A stretch of DNA of 42,666 nucleotides from Prevotella sp. Lineage in GTDB: Bacteria > Bacteroidota > Bacteroidia > Bacteroidales > Bacteroidaceae. Where the stretch lies: assembly GCA_017645905.1 (NCBI GenBank), contig JAGCNO010000016.1:1-42666 (forward strand), read 5' to 3'. The number at the start of each line of letters is the position of its first letter. The first letter of the stretch is position 1. Below, in pieces: positions 1 through 6,787 of the stretch. Below the pieces are notes generated by a model that was not told the DNA's origin, ran no database searches, and saw only the letters and a list, made by a program, of their open reading frames with translations. Position numbers and translations under genes: made by a program.

Positions 1-325
1 CGCCCAGCCACGTCTTGATGCTCTGTGACGAGACGCCAGCGGCAATGACCACGAGCAGCTGTCGGGCAGGGGAGAGGGCGTCCTTGATGCCCGTCAGTAC
101 ACGCTCTACCAGCCAGGGCTTTACGCAGACGCACACCACGTCGGCCTTGCTGGCCGCAGCGGCATTGTCGGTGGTGGTCTGTACGCCCAGCTTCTTGAAT
201 TTCTCTACTACCGTGGTCGACGGGTCGCTCACGGTGATGTCTGTAAGTGCGAAGGCACCGCACTTCACAAGGCCTTCTACGGTGGTGCCACCCATGGCAC
301 CAGCTCCTATCATTGTTATCTTCAT
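1..325 (-). CDS. proC: Pyrroline-5-carboxylate reductase, N-terminal part (cut by window edge)
   Basis: This is the first 108 codons of a reductase that converts pyrroline-5-carboxylate to proline with NAD(P)H in the cytoplasm. The start codon is the ATG at 325-323. The protein opens with a beta strand and the dinucleotide-binding turn GAGAMGG (residues 7-13). It continues through the Rossmann fold to VVCVCVKPW, the conserved V-K-P step of ProC, and VIAAGVS. The stop and the C-terminal dimerisation domain lie outside the window. It is the last visible gene of truA-argD-proC, 68 bp after argD across an AT-rich repeat spacer. Linkage to argD fits shared glutamate-derived metabolism. I see no defect in the visible part. 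Confidence 0.93.
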   Translation of the reverse strand, partial: MKITMIGAGAMGGTTVEGLVKCGAFALTDITVSDPSTTVVEKFKKLGVQTTTDNAAAASKADVVCVCVKPWLVERVLTGIKDALSPARQLLVVIAAGVSSQSIKTWLG

Positions 326-328
326 GAG

Positions 329-395
329 GTTTTGAGTTTTTGAGTTTTTGAGGGTTCTAACAAATCGAAAATCGTAAATCCGTAAATCGAAAATT
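329..395. repeat. AT-rich short tandem repeat spacer between argD and proC
   Basis: The spacer between argD and proC has an octamer GTTTTTGA-like repeat near 334-350. It is followed by AAATCG(T/A)-type 7-8-bp units at 363-393. It is much richer in A and T than the flanking genes. It resembles the 7-bp-periodic tracts at 34886-34927 and inside the GH31 gene. No hairpin with a U-tract is evident, so I infer it is transcribed within the operon. Confidence 0.55.
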
Positions 396-1521
396 ACATG
401 GCTTTCTCCAGTCTGCCGACAAAGTCGTCGGCCATTTCGCGGGTGAACGTCAGAGGGGGCAGCAGTCGCAGCACGTTTTGGCCAGAGCAGCCGGTGAAGG
501 CGTGCTGCTCATAGAGCAGTTTTTCACGTATCGGCTTCTGCGGCACATTCAGCTCGATGCCTATCATCAGACCTCTTCCGCGTACCTCTTTAATATTGTC
601 ATTATTTAATTTTTTAATTTTATCCATCAGGTAGTCACCCACGGAGCGGGCGTTGTCTACCAGCTGTTCCTGCTCCATGACATCGAGAACGGCCAGCGCT
701 GCAGAACAGGCCAGGTGGTTGCCGCCGAAGGTGGTGCCCAGCTGTCCGTAGACGGCCTCGAACTCAGGCGAGATAAGCACGGCCGACATGGGGAATCCGT
801 TGGCGATGCCCTTGGCTACGGTGATGATGTCGGGGCGGATGTTGAGCCACTGGTGGGCAAAGAACCGGCCAGAGCGACCGTAGCCACACTGTATCTCGTC
901 GCAGATAAGCACGGCTCCTGCCTTCTTGCAAGCCGCCGACAGCCGCTGGGCAAACTCAGGTGTGGCCACCTGTATGCCGCCCACGCCCTGTATGCACTCC
1001 AGGATGACGGCACACACATCGCCCTTCTCCAGCTCACGCTCCCAGGGCTCCGGGTCGTTGTAGGGCAGGAAGGTCACATGGGCGTTGTCGTTGATGGGCG
1101 CCACAATCTTCGGGTTGTTGGTCACCTCTACGGCCAGGCTTGTACGTCCGTGGAAAGCCTTCTCACAGGACAGTACGCGGGTCTTGCCCGTCTTGAATGA
1201 GGCCAGCTTCAAGGCATTCTCGTTGGCCTCGGCACCGCTGTTCACAAGGAACAGCTGGTAGTCGTCGTAACCGCACAGGCGACCTAGACGCTCGGCCAGC
1301 TGCACTTGCAGAAGGTTCTTCACAGAATTGGAGTAGAAGCCCAGCTGGTTCAGCTGTTTCGCCACCTGCTCTACATAGTGAGGGTGGCAGTGACCGATGC
1401 TGATGACGGCATGGCCGCCGTAGAGGTCAAGGTACTCCTGACCTTTGTCGTCCCACACTTTGCATCCCTCGCCACGTACGATGTTCACATCAAACAAGGG
1501 GTAAACGTCGAATAGTTTCAT
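394..1521 (-). CDS. argD: Acetyl/succinyl-ornithine aminotransferase (class III, PLP-dependent)
   Basis: This 375-residue enzyme is a class III pyridoxal-phosphate transaminase of arginine synthesis. It interconverts N-acylglutamate semialdehyde and N-acylornithine. Visible signatures are NSGAEANE (residues 94-101), FHGRT (123-127), ILECIQGVGG (173-182), ICDEIQCGYGRSG (206-218) and the Schiff-base lysine K237 in TVAKGIANG. GRGLMIGIEL closes the core. Bacteroidales use succinylated intermediates, so the substrate may be N-succinylornithine; the sequence alone does not settle this. The ATG at 1521 is 20 bp after truA and the gene leads into proC. Residues about 298-310 (KIKKLNNDNIKE region) come from a locally AT-rich stretch that looks slightly expanded relative to the family. 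Confidence 0.93.
   Translation of the reverse strand: MKLFDVYPLFDVNIVRGEGCKVWDDKGQEYLDLYGGHAVISIGHCHPHYVEQVAKQLNQLGFYSNSVKNLLQVQLAERLGRLCGYDDYQLFLVNSGAEANENALKLASFKTGKTRVLSCEKAFHGRTSLAVEVTNNPKIVAPINDNAHVTFLPYNDPEPWERELEKGDVCAVILECIQGVGGIQVATPEFAQRLSAACKKAGAVLICDEIQCGYGRSGRFFAHQWLNIRPDIITVAKGIANGFPMSAVLISPEFEAVYGQLGTTFGGNHLACSAALAVLDVMEQEQLVDNARSVGDYLMDKIKKLNNDNIKEVRGRGLMIGIELNVPQKPIREKLLYEQHAFTGCSGQNVLRLLPPLTFTREMADDFVGRLEKAM
592..628. repeat. AT-rich micro-repeat inside argD (possible small in-frame insertion)
   Basis: This stretch is about 85% A+T, built from TTTAATT/ATTATTT-like units, in a gene that is otherwise GC-balanced. It encodes a Lys/Asn-rich loop just before the conserved EVRGRG motif. 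It resembles the clearer heptad tracts in the GH31 gene, but without an alignment it could simply be a divergent loop. Confidence 0.35.
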
Positions 1522-1541
1522 TGTTGTGTTGCTTTAATATA

Positions 1542-2291
1542 TTAATAGGTTATGTTTTCAAGGAAAAGGGCGTTGGCGGGCATCGACTCGCCAGCCTCTG
1601 TGCGCTGCTTGCCCTCGATGACCTTGCGGAAGTCATCTAAGGAGAGACGGTGACGGCCCACGTCGATGAGCGTACCCACGACGGCCCGCACCATGTTGCG
1701 GAGGAATCGGTTGGCCGTAATCTCGAAGTACCACTCCTCCGTTGTCGGGGATTTGCAATCCCCGACCTTATGCCACTGTGCATGGGTGACTTTGCAGAGC
1801 GTGGTCTTCACGTCGGCATGGCTCTTGCAAAAGGCCCCGAAGTCGTCGTACTCCAACAACATGGCAGCCGCCTCGTTCATCAGCGGGAAGTCCAGGTCGT
1901 AGTGTGTCTGCCAGGAATAATGTCTCAGGAACGGTGACTTGCCCGTATGGACAAAATAGCGGTAGGTGCGCGATGTGGCCGAGAACCGGGCATGCATGTC
2001 GTCACCCACAGGCTCAACTTTCTGTATGGCAATGTCGGCCGGCAGCAGCCGGTTCAGCTTGTAGGCCAGGTCGTGCAAATTGAAAGATAGCGTCGAGGCT
2101 TCAAAGTGCGCCACCATCATCCGGGCATGAACCCCAGTGTCCGTCCGTCCTGCTCCTGTCAACTGAATATCCTCTCTGAGGATAAGCGAGAGGGCACGCT
2201 GCAGCTCGCCCTGCACGGAGATGCCGTTGGGCTGAACCTGCCAACCGTGGTAGCGAGTGCCGTCGTAGCTGAGGGTGATGAAATAACGCAT
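1542..2291 (-). CDS. truA: tRNA pseudouridine(38-40) synthase
   Basis: This 249-residue enzyme isomerises uridine to pseudouridine at positions 38-40 of the tRNA anticodon arm. The catalytic aspartate is D51 in GAGRTDTGVHA. YDGTRYHGWQ at the N-terminus and RFLRNMVRAVVGTLIDVG near the C-terminus are standard TruA motifs. The start is the ATG at 2291, about 45 bp downstream of a clear Bacteroidota promoter. Length and motifs are complete. The oddity is residues about 176-183 (GDCKSP), encoded by a perfect palindrome in a surface-loop position. The family as I remember it is roughly six residues shorter there. It heads the truA-argD-proC unit. Confidence 0.95.
   Translation of the reverse strand: MRYFITLSYDGTRYHGWQVQPNGISVQGELQRALSLILREDIQLTGAGRTDTGVHARMMVAHFEASTLSFNLHDLAYKLNRLLPADIAIQKVEPVGDDMHARFSATSRTYRYFVHTGKSPFLRHYSWQTHYDLDFPLMNEAAAMLLEYDDFGAFCKSHADVKTTLCKVTHAQWHKVGDCKSPTTEEWYFEITANRFLRNMVRAVVGTLIDVGRHRLSLDDFRKVIEGKQRTEAGESMPANALFLENITY
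1744..1766. repeat. Palindromic element inside truA (10-bp arms, 3-nt loop)
   Basis: GTCGGGGATT at 1744-1753 is separated by TGC from its exact reverse complement AATCCCCGAC at 1757-1766. It lies within the truA reading frame, which it leaves open. The architecture (perfect arms, 3-nt loop, coding, conserved housekeeping gene) matches the palindromes in valS and recR, although the sequences differ. I recall similar GGGGATTGCAAATCCCC-type palindromes as interspersed repeats in Bacteroidota; copy number could not be checked here. Confidence 0.8.
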
Positions 2292-2336
2292 GTCGTCTTG
2301 GCCACTTTAGTCGTGGCTTGGTTTGATTTGTGGCGG

Positions 2337-2367
2337 CAAAGGTACGACTTTTTCCTGAAACGACAAA
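2337..2367 (-). promoter_or_regulatory. Bacteroidota-type promoter for truA-argD-proC
   Basis: Read on the minus strand, TTTG (2367-2364) is followed by a 19-bp spacer and then TACCTTTG (2344-2337). This matches the -33/-7 consensus TTTG-N19-TAnnTTTG of the Bacteroidota primary sigma factor. Transcription would start some 35-45 bp before the truA ATG. Confidence 0.8.
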
Positions 2368-2403
2368 GCAGATGCATCTTTTTCAAAGAAAAACCTTGAA
2401 ACA

Positions 2404-2435
2404 TTTGGCAGTTCGGCGAATTCTGTGTATTTTTG
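2404..2435 (+). promoter_or_regulatory. Bacteroidota-type promoter for the histidine-kinase-like gene
   Basis: TTTG at 2404-2407, a 20-bp spacer and TATTTTTG at 2428-2435 match the consensus. The element diverges from the truA promoter, with the two -33 boxes 36 bp apart, so a regulator could act on both. Confidence 0.75.
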
Positions 2436-2468
2436 CAGCCTGCAAGTGATTAAATGATATAGAGATTT

Positions 2469-3977
2469 ATGAAAAGGACATTTTTAGTTATTATTGTGAA
2501 CGTACTCTTCTGCTGTGCCGCTGTCTTTGCACAGGAGGTGCAGAAGAGCGAGTTGGAGCAGCGTGCCGAGGCCGAGATTAAGAACGGAAAAAACACGTCG
2601 GCTCGTTATTACTATATCCGTGCCTATGAGGACTATGTCAACAAAGGCCAGATGAAGCAGGCCGTGGCCTGTGGCACGAAGGGTGCAGCGCTGTATTACC
2701 AGAAAGACAACCTCTACAAGGAGGCGTTCGACTTGCTGCGCGGTATTGACCAGACCATCTCGGCAGCCAACGTGAGCGCAGCCGAAGGGGGAGCACTGCA
2801 CTACATGACGACGAAGGAGCGCATGCAGATGTATCTGAAGATGAGGAGGTATGAGAGCACCAGGGACCAGCTTAACATCATGGAGGCACATGCCAACGCC
2901 GCCAACGACGAGGGCGTGACCAGCGACCTGCTCTACAACAAGGCCATCTTCTATTACACCTTCGGGCAGAACGACAAGGGCAATGCTGTGTTTAAGGAAA
3001 TGGCTGGCAAACTGACGTCACAGAAGGAATACGACAAGGTGGACGAGGTGTACCAGACGCTCATCGCCGCCGGACTTCGTAGCGGCAGCGCCAACATGGT
3101 GGCACAGTCGTACAGTAATTATATTGCTTGGAAAGACTCTGTCAGCGAGTTGAAAAGACTCGACGAAACAGGAGCCCTGAAACAGCAGATTGCCGACCAC
3201 GAGGCCACCATTGAGGATCAGGCTTCCACGCTCTCAACACGTTGGATGACCATCGTGGGACTTGGCATACTGGCGTTGGCACTGGCAGCAGCGCTGGTCA
3301 TAGGAGCCATCGTGCTGATACGCTACATGGTGCTTTCCAGAAAGCAGAAGAAGACCATTGCACTCGCCAATGAGAGCAACGCCTTGAAGGCAAAGTTCAT
3401 CAGCAATATCTCCGCTCAGCTGGAGCCCACACTGGGCAAGCTCGACAGCCGCATACCAGAAGTAAAGGCGCTGCAAGACTTCTCACGCCACATTCAGACA
3501 CTGTCTGAGCTGGAGAGCACGCCTACCGACGCCGTGGGTACTGAGGAGGTGCAGGTAGCTCCGTTCTGCGAGAGCCTCATGGAAGAGATTCGCGGCAAGG
3601 TTAAGGGTAATGTGACACTGAACGTGAAAGCTCCGAAGATGACGGCAACGTTCAACAAGGAATACGCTTCGCACATACTCCGCCACCTGCTGGGCAATGC
3701 CGCCAAGTACACTCCTGAGGGCGGAAGCGTCACTTTGGAGTTCAAGAAGCGCGGACCGCATACCTTCCAGTTCCTCGTGACAGACACTGGTGAGGGGATT
3801 CCGGCAGAGAAGCGCGAAGAAGTGTTCAAGCCCTTCATCGAAATCAAGGACCTCACGCAGGGCGACGGTCTCGGGCTGCCCATCTGCAAACAGATGGCCC
3901 TGAAGATGAACGGCGACATTAACGTAGACCCGGAATTCACCAAGGGCACCCGCTTCATACTTGACCTGAATTCATAG
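2469..3977 (+). CDS. TPR-type membrane histidine-kinase-like protein lacking the phospho-acceptor His
   Basis: This 502-residue protein has a signal peptide (1-21) and a helical TPR-like periplasmic region (about 25-230). A coiled stretch follows, then one membrane helix (260-286) and a cytoplasmic HATPase_c domain. The ATP-binding boxes look intact: N-box HLLGNAAKYT with N410, G1 DTGEG at 439-443, F-box FKPF, and G2 GDGLGLP at 465-471. In the dimerisation helix the usual SHExRTP motif reads SAQLEPT (315-321). The phospho-accepting histidine is therefore alanine (A316) and the next acid is glutamine. No response regulator is adjacent. It may bind ATP and signal allosterically, or act with a partner kinase. 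The gene is complete and shows no frame damage, so decay is unlikely. Confidence 0.85.
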   Translation: MKRTFLVIIVNVLFCCAAVFAQEVQKSELEQRAEAEIKNGKNTSARYYYIRAYEDYVNKGQMKQAVACGTKGAALYYQKDNLYKEAFDLLRGIDQTISAANVSAAEGGALHYMTTKERMQMYLKMRRYESTRDQLNIMEAHANAANDEGVTSDLLYNKAIFYYTFGQNDKGNAVFKEMAGKLTSQKEYDKVDEVYQTLIAAGLRSGSANMVAQSYSNYIAWKDSVSELKRLDETGALKQQIADHEATIEDQASTLSTRWMTIVGLGILALALAAALVIGAIVLIRYMVLSRKQKKTIALANESNALKAKFISNISAQLEPTLGKLDSRIPEVKALQDFSRHIQTLSELESTPTDAVGTEEVQVAPFCESLMEEIRGKVKGNVTLNVKAPKMTATFNKEYASHILRHLLGNAAKYTPEGGSVTLEFKKRGPHTFQFLVTDTGEGIPAEKREEVFKPFIEIKDLTQGDGLGLPICKQMALKMNGDINVDPEFTKGTRFILDLNS

Positions 3978-4106
3978 ATCCTGCGCAAAGCGCAAAAGAA
4001 AGCCGCCAAAATAGGCAAATGCTTACTTGCGTACTTGCAAACAAGCAGGGTCTGCGCTGTAAAGGTAGCACTATAATTACAGACGGCCAACGAAAAACGG
4101 ATTTTT

Positions 4107-4127
4107 AACTACTCGGGAATAGTTTTT
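4107..4127 (+). terminator. Weak possible terminator after the histidine-kinase-like gene
   Basis: AACTACT and AATAGTT form a stem with one mismatch around a CGGG loop and run into a T-tract. It lies between two convergent genes, about 130 bp after the upstream stop. The rest of the 190-bp gap shows no gene. The stem is short and imperfect, so this is only a candidate. Confidence 0.35.
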
Positions 4128-4171
4128 CACTGGGTTAAGAGCCGTTCTTCGGCCTGCGGTGAACGCAGCCG

Positions 4172-4948
4172 CTATTTCAGCGTCATCTGCAGCAGGTCGT
4201 AGTAGGAGCCGTTGTAGACGTTGAAGTCAACGTCGCCATCAACGCCCGGCAGACGGCCGCAATCGGTGTGCTGCCAGAACTTCCACGGACCTTGGTACTC
4301 CAGACTGTCCACGTAATAGTGGGCTATCCAATAGGGGTACTGGTTGAAAAGAGAGTCGTCAAGATAATCCAGCTTGAACTTGTAGTTGGTGTAGATAATG
4401 GGCTTTACGCCGTAGTGGTTCTCTACCATGAGCAGCCAAGTGAGCACGTCGCGGCGGAAGTCGTCGCGGCTCTGCTCCTTGGGCTTCTTCTCCACGTCGA
4501 GTACGGGAGGAAGGTCGCCTTGTTCCAATTGCACTTTGCGGATGAACGCATGTGCCTGGTTGATGGCGGGTGACTGGGTGCTATAGAAATGATAGACGCC
4601 ACGGGTGAAACCATGCTCGCGGGCAAGGCGGAAGTTGCGTTCGAACTTTTCGTCCACCTTGTCGACACCCTCCGTAGCCTTAATCATGACAAAGCGGATG
4701 GGGCAGGAGTCGATGACACCGTTGCGGCGCAACTCTTCCCAGTCGATGTCGCCCTGATAGTGGCTGATGTCGATGCCGTGGATATCGTAGCCCATGGGGT
4801 AGCTTACCTCGCACAGCCATTTGCGAAGGTGGCGACCACGATACTGATAGAAGAGCACGCAGAAGACTATGGCGCACAACAATGCCACCATCGCCACTAC
4901 CCGCCAACGACGGGAAGTCTTGCTTCTCCTTCTGCTATTTTTCCTCAC
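4172..4948 (-). CDS. Membrane-anchored GH25 muramidase (lysozyme)
   Basis: This 258-residue protein is predicted to cut the MurNAc-GlcNAc bond of peptidoglycan. A very basic N-terminus (RRRSKTSRRWR) and one membrane helix (about 17-35) suggest an inner-membrane anchor with the enzyme in the periplasm. GH25 signatures follow: GIDISHYQG (58-66, D60), DVEKK (151-155, with D151 and E153 as catalytic acids), YTNY, and WQHTD...DGDVDFN ending at D241. The start is a GTG at 4948; an in-frame stop lies 15 bp upstream and the next ATG would remove the basic segment. It follows pfp after a long palindrome, so it may depend on readthrough or have its own promoter, which I do not see. Confidence 0.88.
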   Translation of the reverse strand: MRKNSRRRSKTSRRWRVVAMVALLCAIVFCVLFYQYRGRHLRKWLCEVSYPMGYDIHGIDISHYQGDIDWEELRRNGVIDSCPIRFVMIKATEGVDKVDEKFERNFRLAREHGFTRGVYHFYSTQSPAINQAHAFIRKVQLEQGDLPPVLDVEKKPKEQSRDDFRRDVLTWLLMVENHYGVKPIIYTNYKFKLDYLDDSLFNQYPYWIAHYYVDSLEYQGPWKFWQHTDCGRLPGVDGDVDFNVYNGSYYDLLQMTLK

Positions 4949-4963
4949 TATGAAGATTATTTA

Positions 4964-4995
4964 ACCACGAATTTGACAATTGTCAAATTCGTGGT
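4964..4995 (-). terminator. 32-bp perfect palindrome after pfp, probable terminator
   Basis: The sequence is a perfect 32-bp palindrome centred at 4979/4980, with ACCACGAATTTGACA as its left part. It begins 9 bp after the pfp stop. On the minus strand it is followed by TAAATAATC, a weak U-rich tail. It can act as a terminator or an mRNA 3'-end stabiliser. Its CCACGAATT/AATTCGTGG arms also resemble an interspersed repeat I recall from Bacteroidota, so a repeat origin is possible. Confidence 0.6.
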
Positions 4996-5004
4996 CGAAA
5001 AAGT

Positions 5005-6642
5005 TTACTTTGCCTGTTCCAGCGCCAGGGTGCGTGTGGGCTGGTCGCAGACCTCTGTGGGTCCCCAGTACTGGATGGGTCCGGGATAGATGTAGGCCGT
5101 GCGGCGGGCCCAGTCGTCACGGTGAGCGGCGAACTCCTTGAAGGGAGCGCCGTCGAGCTCTACGAGGGCCTTGCGGATGACGGGCTTCATCTCGCCGGCA
5201 CGCTTCTCCATGTTCATCATCATCGTGATGGGCACACCGCCAGCCTTCCACTCGTCGGCAGGAGCCGTGGCGTTCTGGACAATGGCCATGTAGCCGGTCT
5301 TGCCTGCGGCGATGAGCTGTGCGGCGCTGTTGCCGAGGGCGTAGCAGTAGTCGGCGTCGAAGTTCGACGGAGCGGCGCAGCGGCCTTCGTAGCCGAAGAA
5401 GTGGTGCTGTGTGGCGAACTTGCCCACGAACTGCCCCTTCTTCTTCATCTTCTCCAGCTTCTGGGCGACCATGGTGGAGAGCAGCTTCTCGGTCTCGATG
5501 AGGCTCACCTGAACGTTTCCGTGGGGGTCGCGGTCGAGGGCCAGCTGACGGGCAACGCCGACGGGCAGGCTGTTGAACACGGCGAGGTTCTCCTCGGTGA
5601 GGTGGCTCTTGGCGAAGTCTACCTGCTCGTCGCGGCTGATCTCCTTAGCCTCGGGCATGGCCAGCACGTCGTTGAGCTGTGCGATGAGCTTCTTGATGGC
5701 GGGGATGAACTCGATGACGCCTTCGGGGATGATGACGGTACCGAAGTTGTTACCGTCGGCAGCACGCACGGCCACGGCCTTAGCGATGTAGTCCACGATG
5801 TCGTCGAGGCTCTGGCTCTTGGCCTCCACCTCCTCAGAGACGAGGCAGATGTTGGGCTGTGTCTGCAGGGCGCACTCCAGGGCGATGTGGCTGGCCGAGC
5901 GGCCCATCACCTTGATGAAGTGCCAGTACTTGCGGGCTGAGTTACAGTCGCGCTCGATGTTGCCGATAAGCTCCGAGTAGGTCTTGCAGGCGGTGTCGAA
6001 GCCGAAGGAAGTCTCAATCTGGGCGTTCTTCAGGTCGCCGTCGATGGTCTTCGGGCAGCCGATGACCTGCACGCCGTACTGCTTGGCAGCATAGTATTCG
6101 GCCAGCACGCAGGCGTTGGTGTTCGAGTCGTCGCCACCGATGATGACTACGGCCTTGATGTCGAGCTGGCGGATAATCTCCAGTCCCTTCTCAAACTGCT
6201 CCACCTTCTCCAGCTTTGTGCGGCCAGAGCCAATCATGTCGAAGCCGCCGGTGTTGCGATACTCGTCGATGATGTCCTTTGTCAGCTCCATGTAGTTGTG
6301 GTCAACGAGTCCGCCGGGGCCGAGGATGAAGCCGTAGAGGCGGTTCTCGGGGTTGAGCTTCTTCAGTGCGTCGAAGAGGCCGGTGATAACGTTGTGTCCG
6401 CCAGGTGCCTGACCGCCGCTGAGGATAACGCCGACGTTCATCTTACCGTGAGCCGTCTCCTCGCCGGGGACAAACTCCACGAGAGGCATACCGTAAGTGT
6501 TGGGGAAGAGCTTCTTGATTTCTTCCTGGTTGTCGACACTCTGCGTGGGGGCACCCTCCACGGCTTTCACTGCGCCCTGAAGTCCGCGTGGCAGCTTAGG
6601 CTGATAGGCGGAACGGGCAATCTGCAATGCACTTTTTTCCAT
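5005..6642 (-). CDS. pfp: Diphosphate-dependent 6-phosphofructokinase
   Basis: This 545-residue enzyme phosphorylates fructose-6-phosphate using pyrophosphate and works reversibly in glycolysis. The family markers are GGDDSNT (169-175), where the second Asp replaces the Gly of ATP enzymes, and PKTIDGDL (197-204), where the Lys helps exclude [15 protein letters not shown] binds the diphosphate. Its length fits the long (about 550-residue) clade found in bacteria and plants. I chose the ATG at 6642 (MEKSALQ); an upstream in-frame extension would run into the promoter. The gene stands alone with its own promoter and terminator-like palindrome. Use of PPi instead of ATP fits an anaerobic saccharolytic lifestyle. 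Confidence 0.95.
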   Translation of the reverse strand: MEKSALQIARSAYQPKLPRGLQGAVKAVEGAPTQSVDNQEEIKKLFPNTYGMPLVEFVPGEETAHGKMNVGVILSGGQAPGGHNVITGLFDALKKLNPENRLYGFILGPGGLVDHNYMELTKDIIDEYRNTGGFDMIGSGRTKLEKVEQFEKGLEIIRQLDIKAVVIIGGDDSNTNACVLAEYYAAKQYGVQVIGCPKTIDGDLKNAQIETSFGFDTACKTYSELIGNIERDCNSARKYWHFIKVMGRSASHIALECALQTQPNICLVSEEVEAKSQSLDDIVDYIAKAVAVRAADGNNFGTVIIPEGVIEFIPAIKKLIAQLNDVLAMPEAKEISRDEQVDFAKSHLTEENLAVFNSLPVGVARQLALDRDPHGNVQVSLIETEKLLSTMVAQKLEKMKKKGQFVGKFATQHHFFGYEGRCAAPSNFDADYCYALGNSAAQLIAAGKTGYMAIVQNATAPADEWKAGGVPITMMMNMEKRAGEMKPVIRKALVELDGAPFKEFAAHRDDWARRTAYIYPGPIQYWGPTEVCDQPTRTLALEQAK

Positions 6643-6683
6643 TATTACGTTTTTGTTTATAAATGAACTAATATTTGCGGCCA

Positions 6684-6715
6684 CAAAAGTACAAAGATTC
6701 CCCGAGCCTTACAAA
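6684..6715 (-). promoter_or_regulatory. Bacteroidota-type promoter for pfp
   Basis: On the minus strand TTTG (6715-6712), a 20-bp spacer and TACTTTTG (6691-6684) fit the consensus. The likely start site leaves a leader of about 35 nt before the pfp ATG at 6642, which supports that start over the upstream in-frame one. Confidence 0.78.
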
Positions 6716-6737
6716 TATTTCTGCAATATTTAACAAT

Positions 6738-6768
6738 GAGGTCCAGGGGCTGTCCAGACTTTGACCTC
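6738..6768 (-). terminator. Possible terminator hairpin after the pectate lyase gene
   Basis: GAGGTC (6738-6743) and GACCTC (6763-6768) can pair around a 19-nt loop. The hairpin lies 20 bp after the pectate lyase stop. It is followed on the minus strand by ATTGTTAAATATT. The stem is short and the tail is AT-rich rather than pure U, so confidence is limited. Confidence 0.4.
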
Positions 6769-6787
6769 TCTGAGCTCGGGTTAGGAT

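Noticed and set aside
2469-3977. The histidine-kinase-like gene as a pseudogene
   Set aside because: The frame is intact over 502 codons, has a clear promoter, and all ATP-binding motifs are preserved; only the H-box is changed.
4138-4171. A single 22-bp-type repeat (GAGCCGTTCTTC) and hairpin after the GH25 gene
   Set aside because: Only one imperfect core and a short bulged stem are present; too weak to call an array or a terminator.
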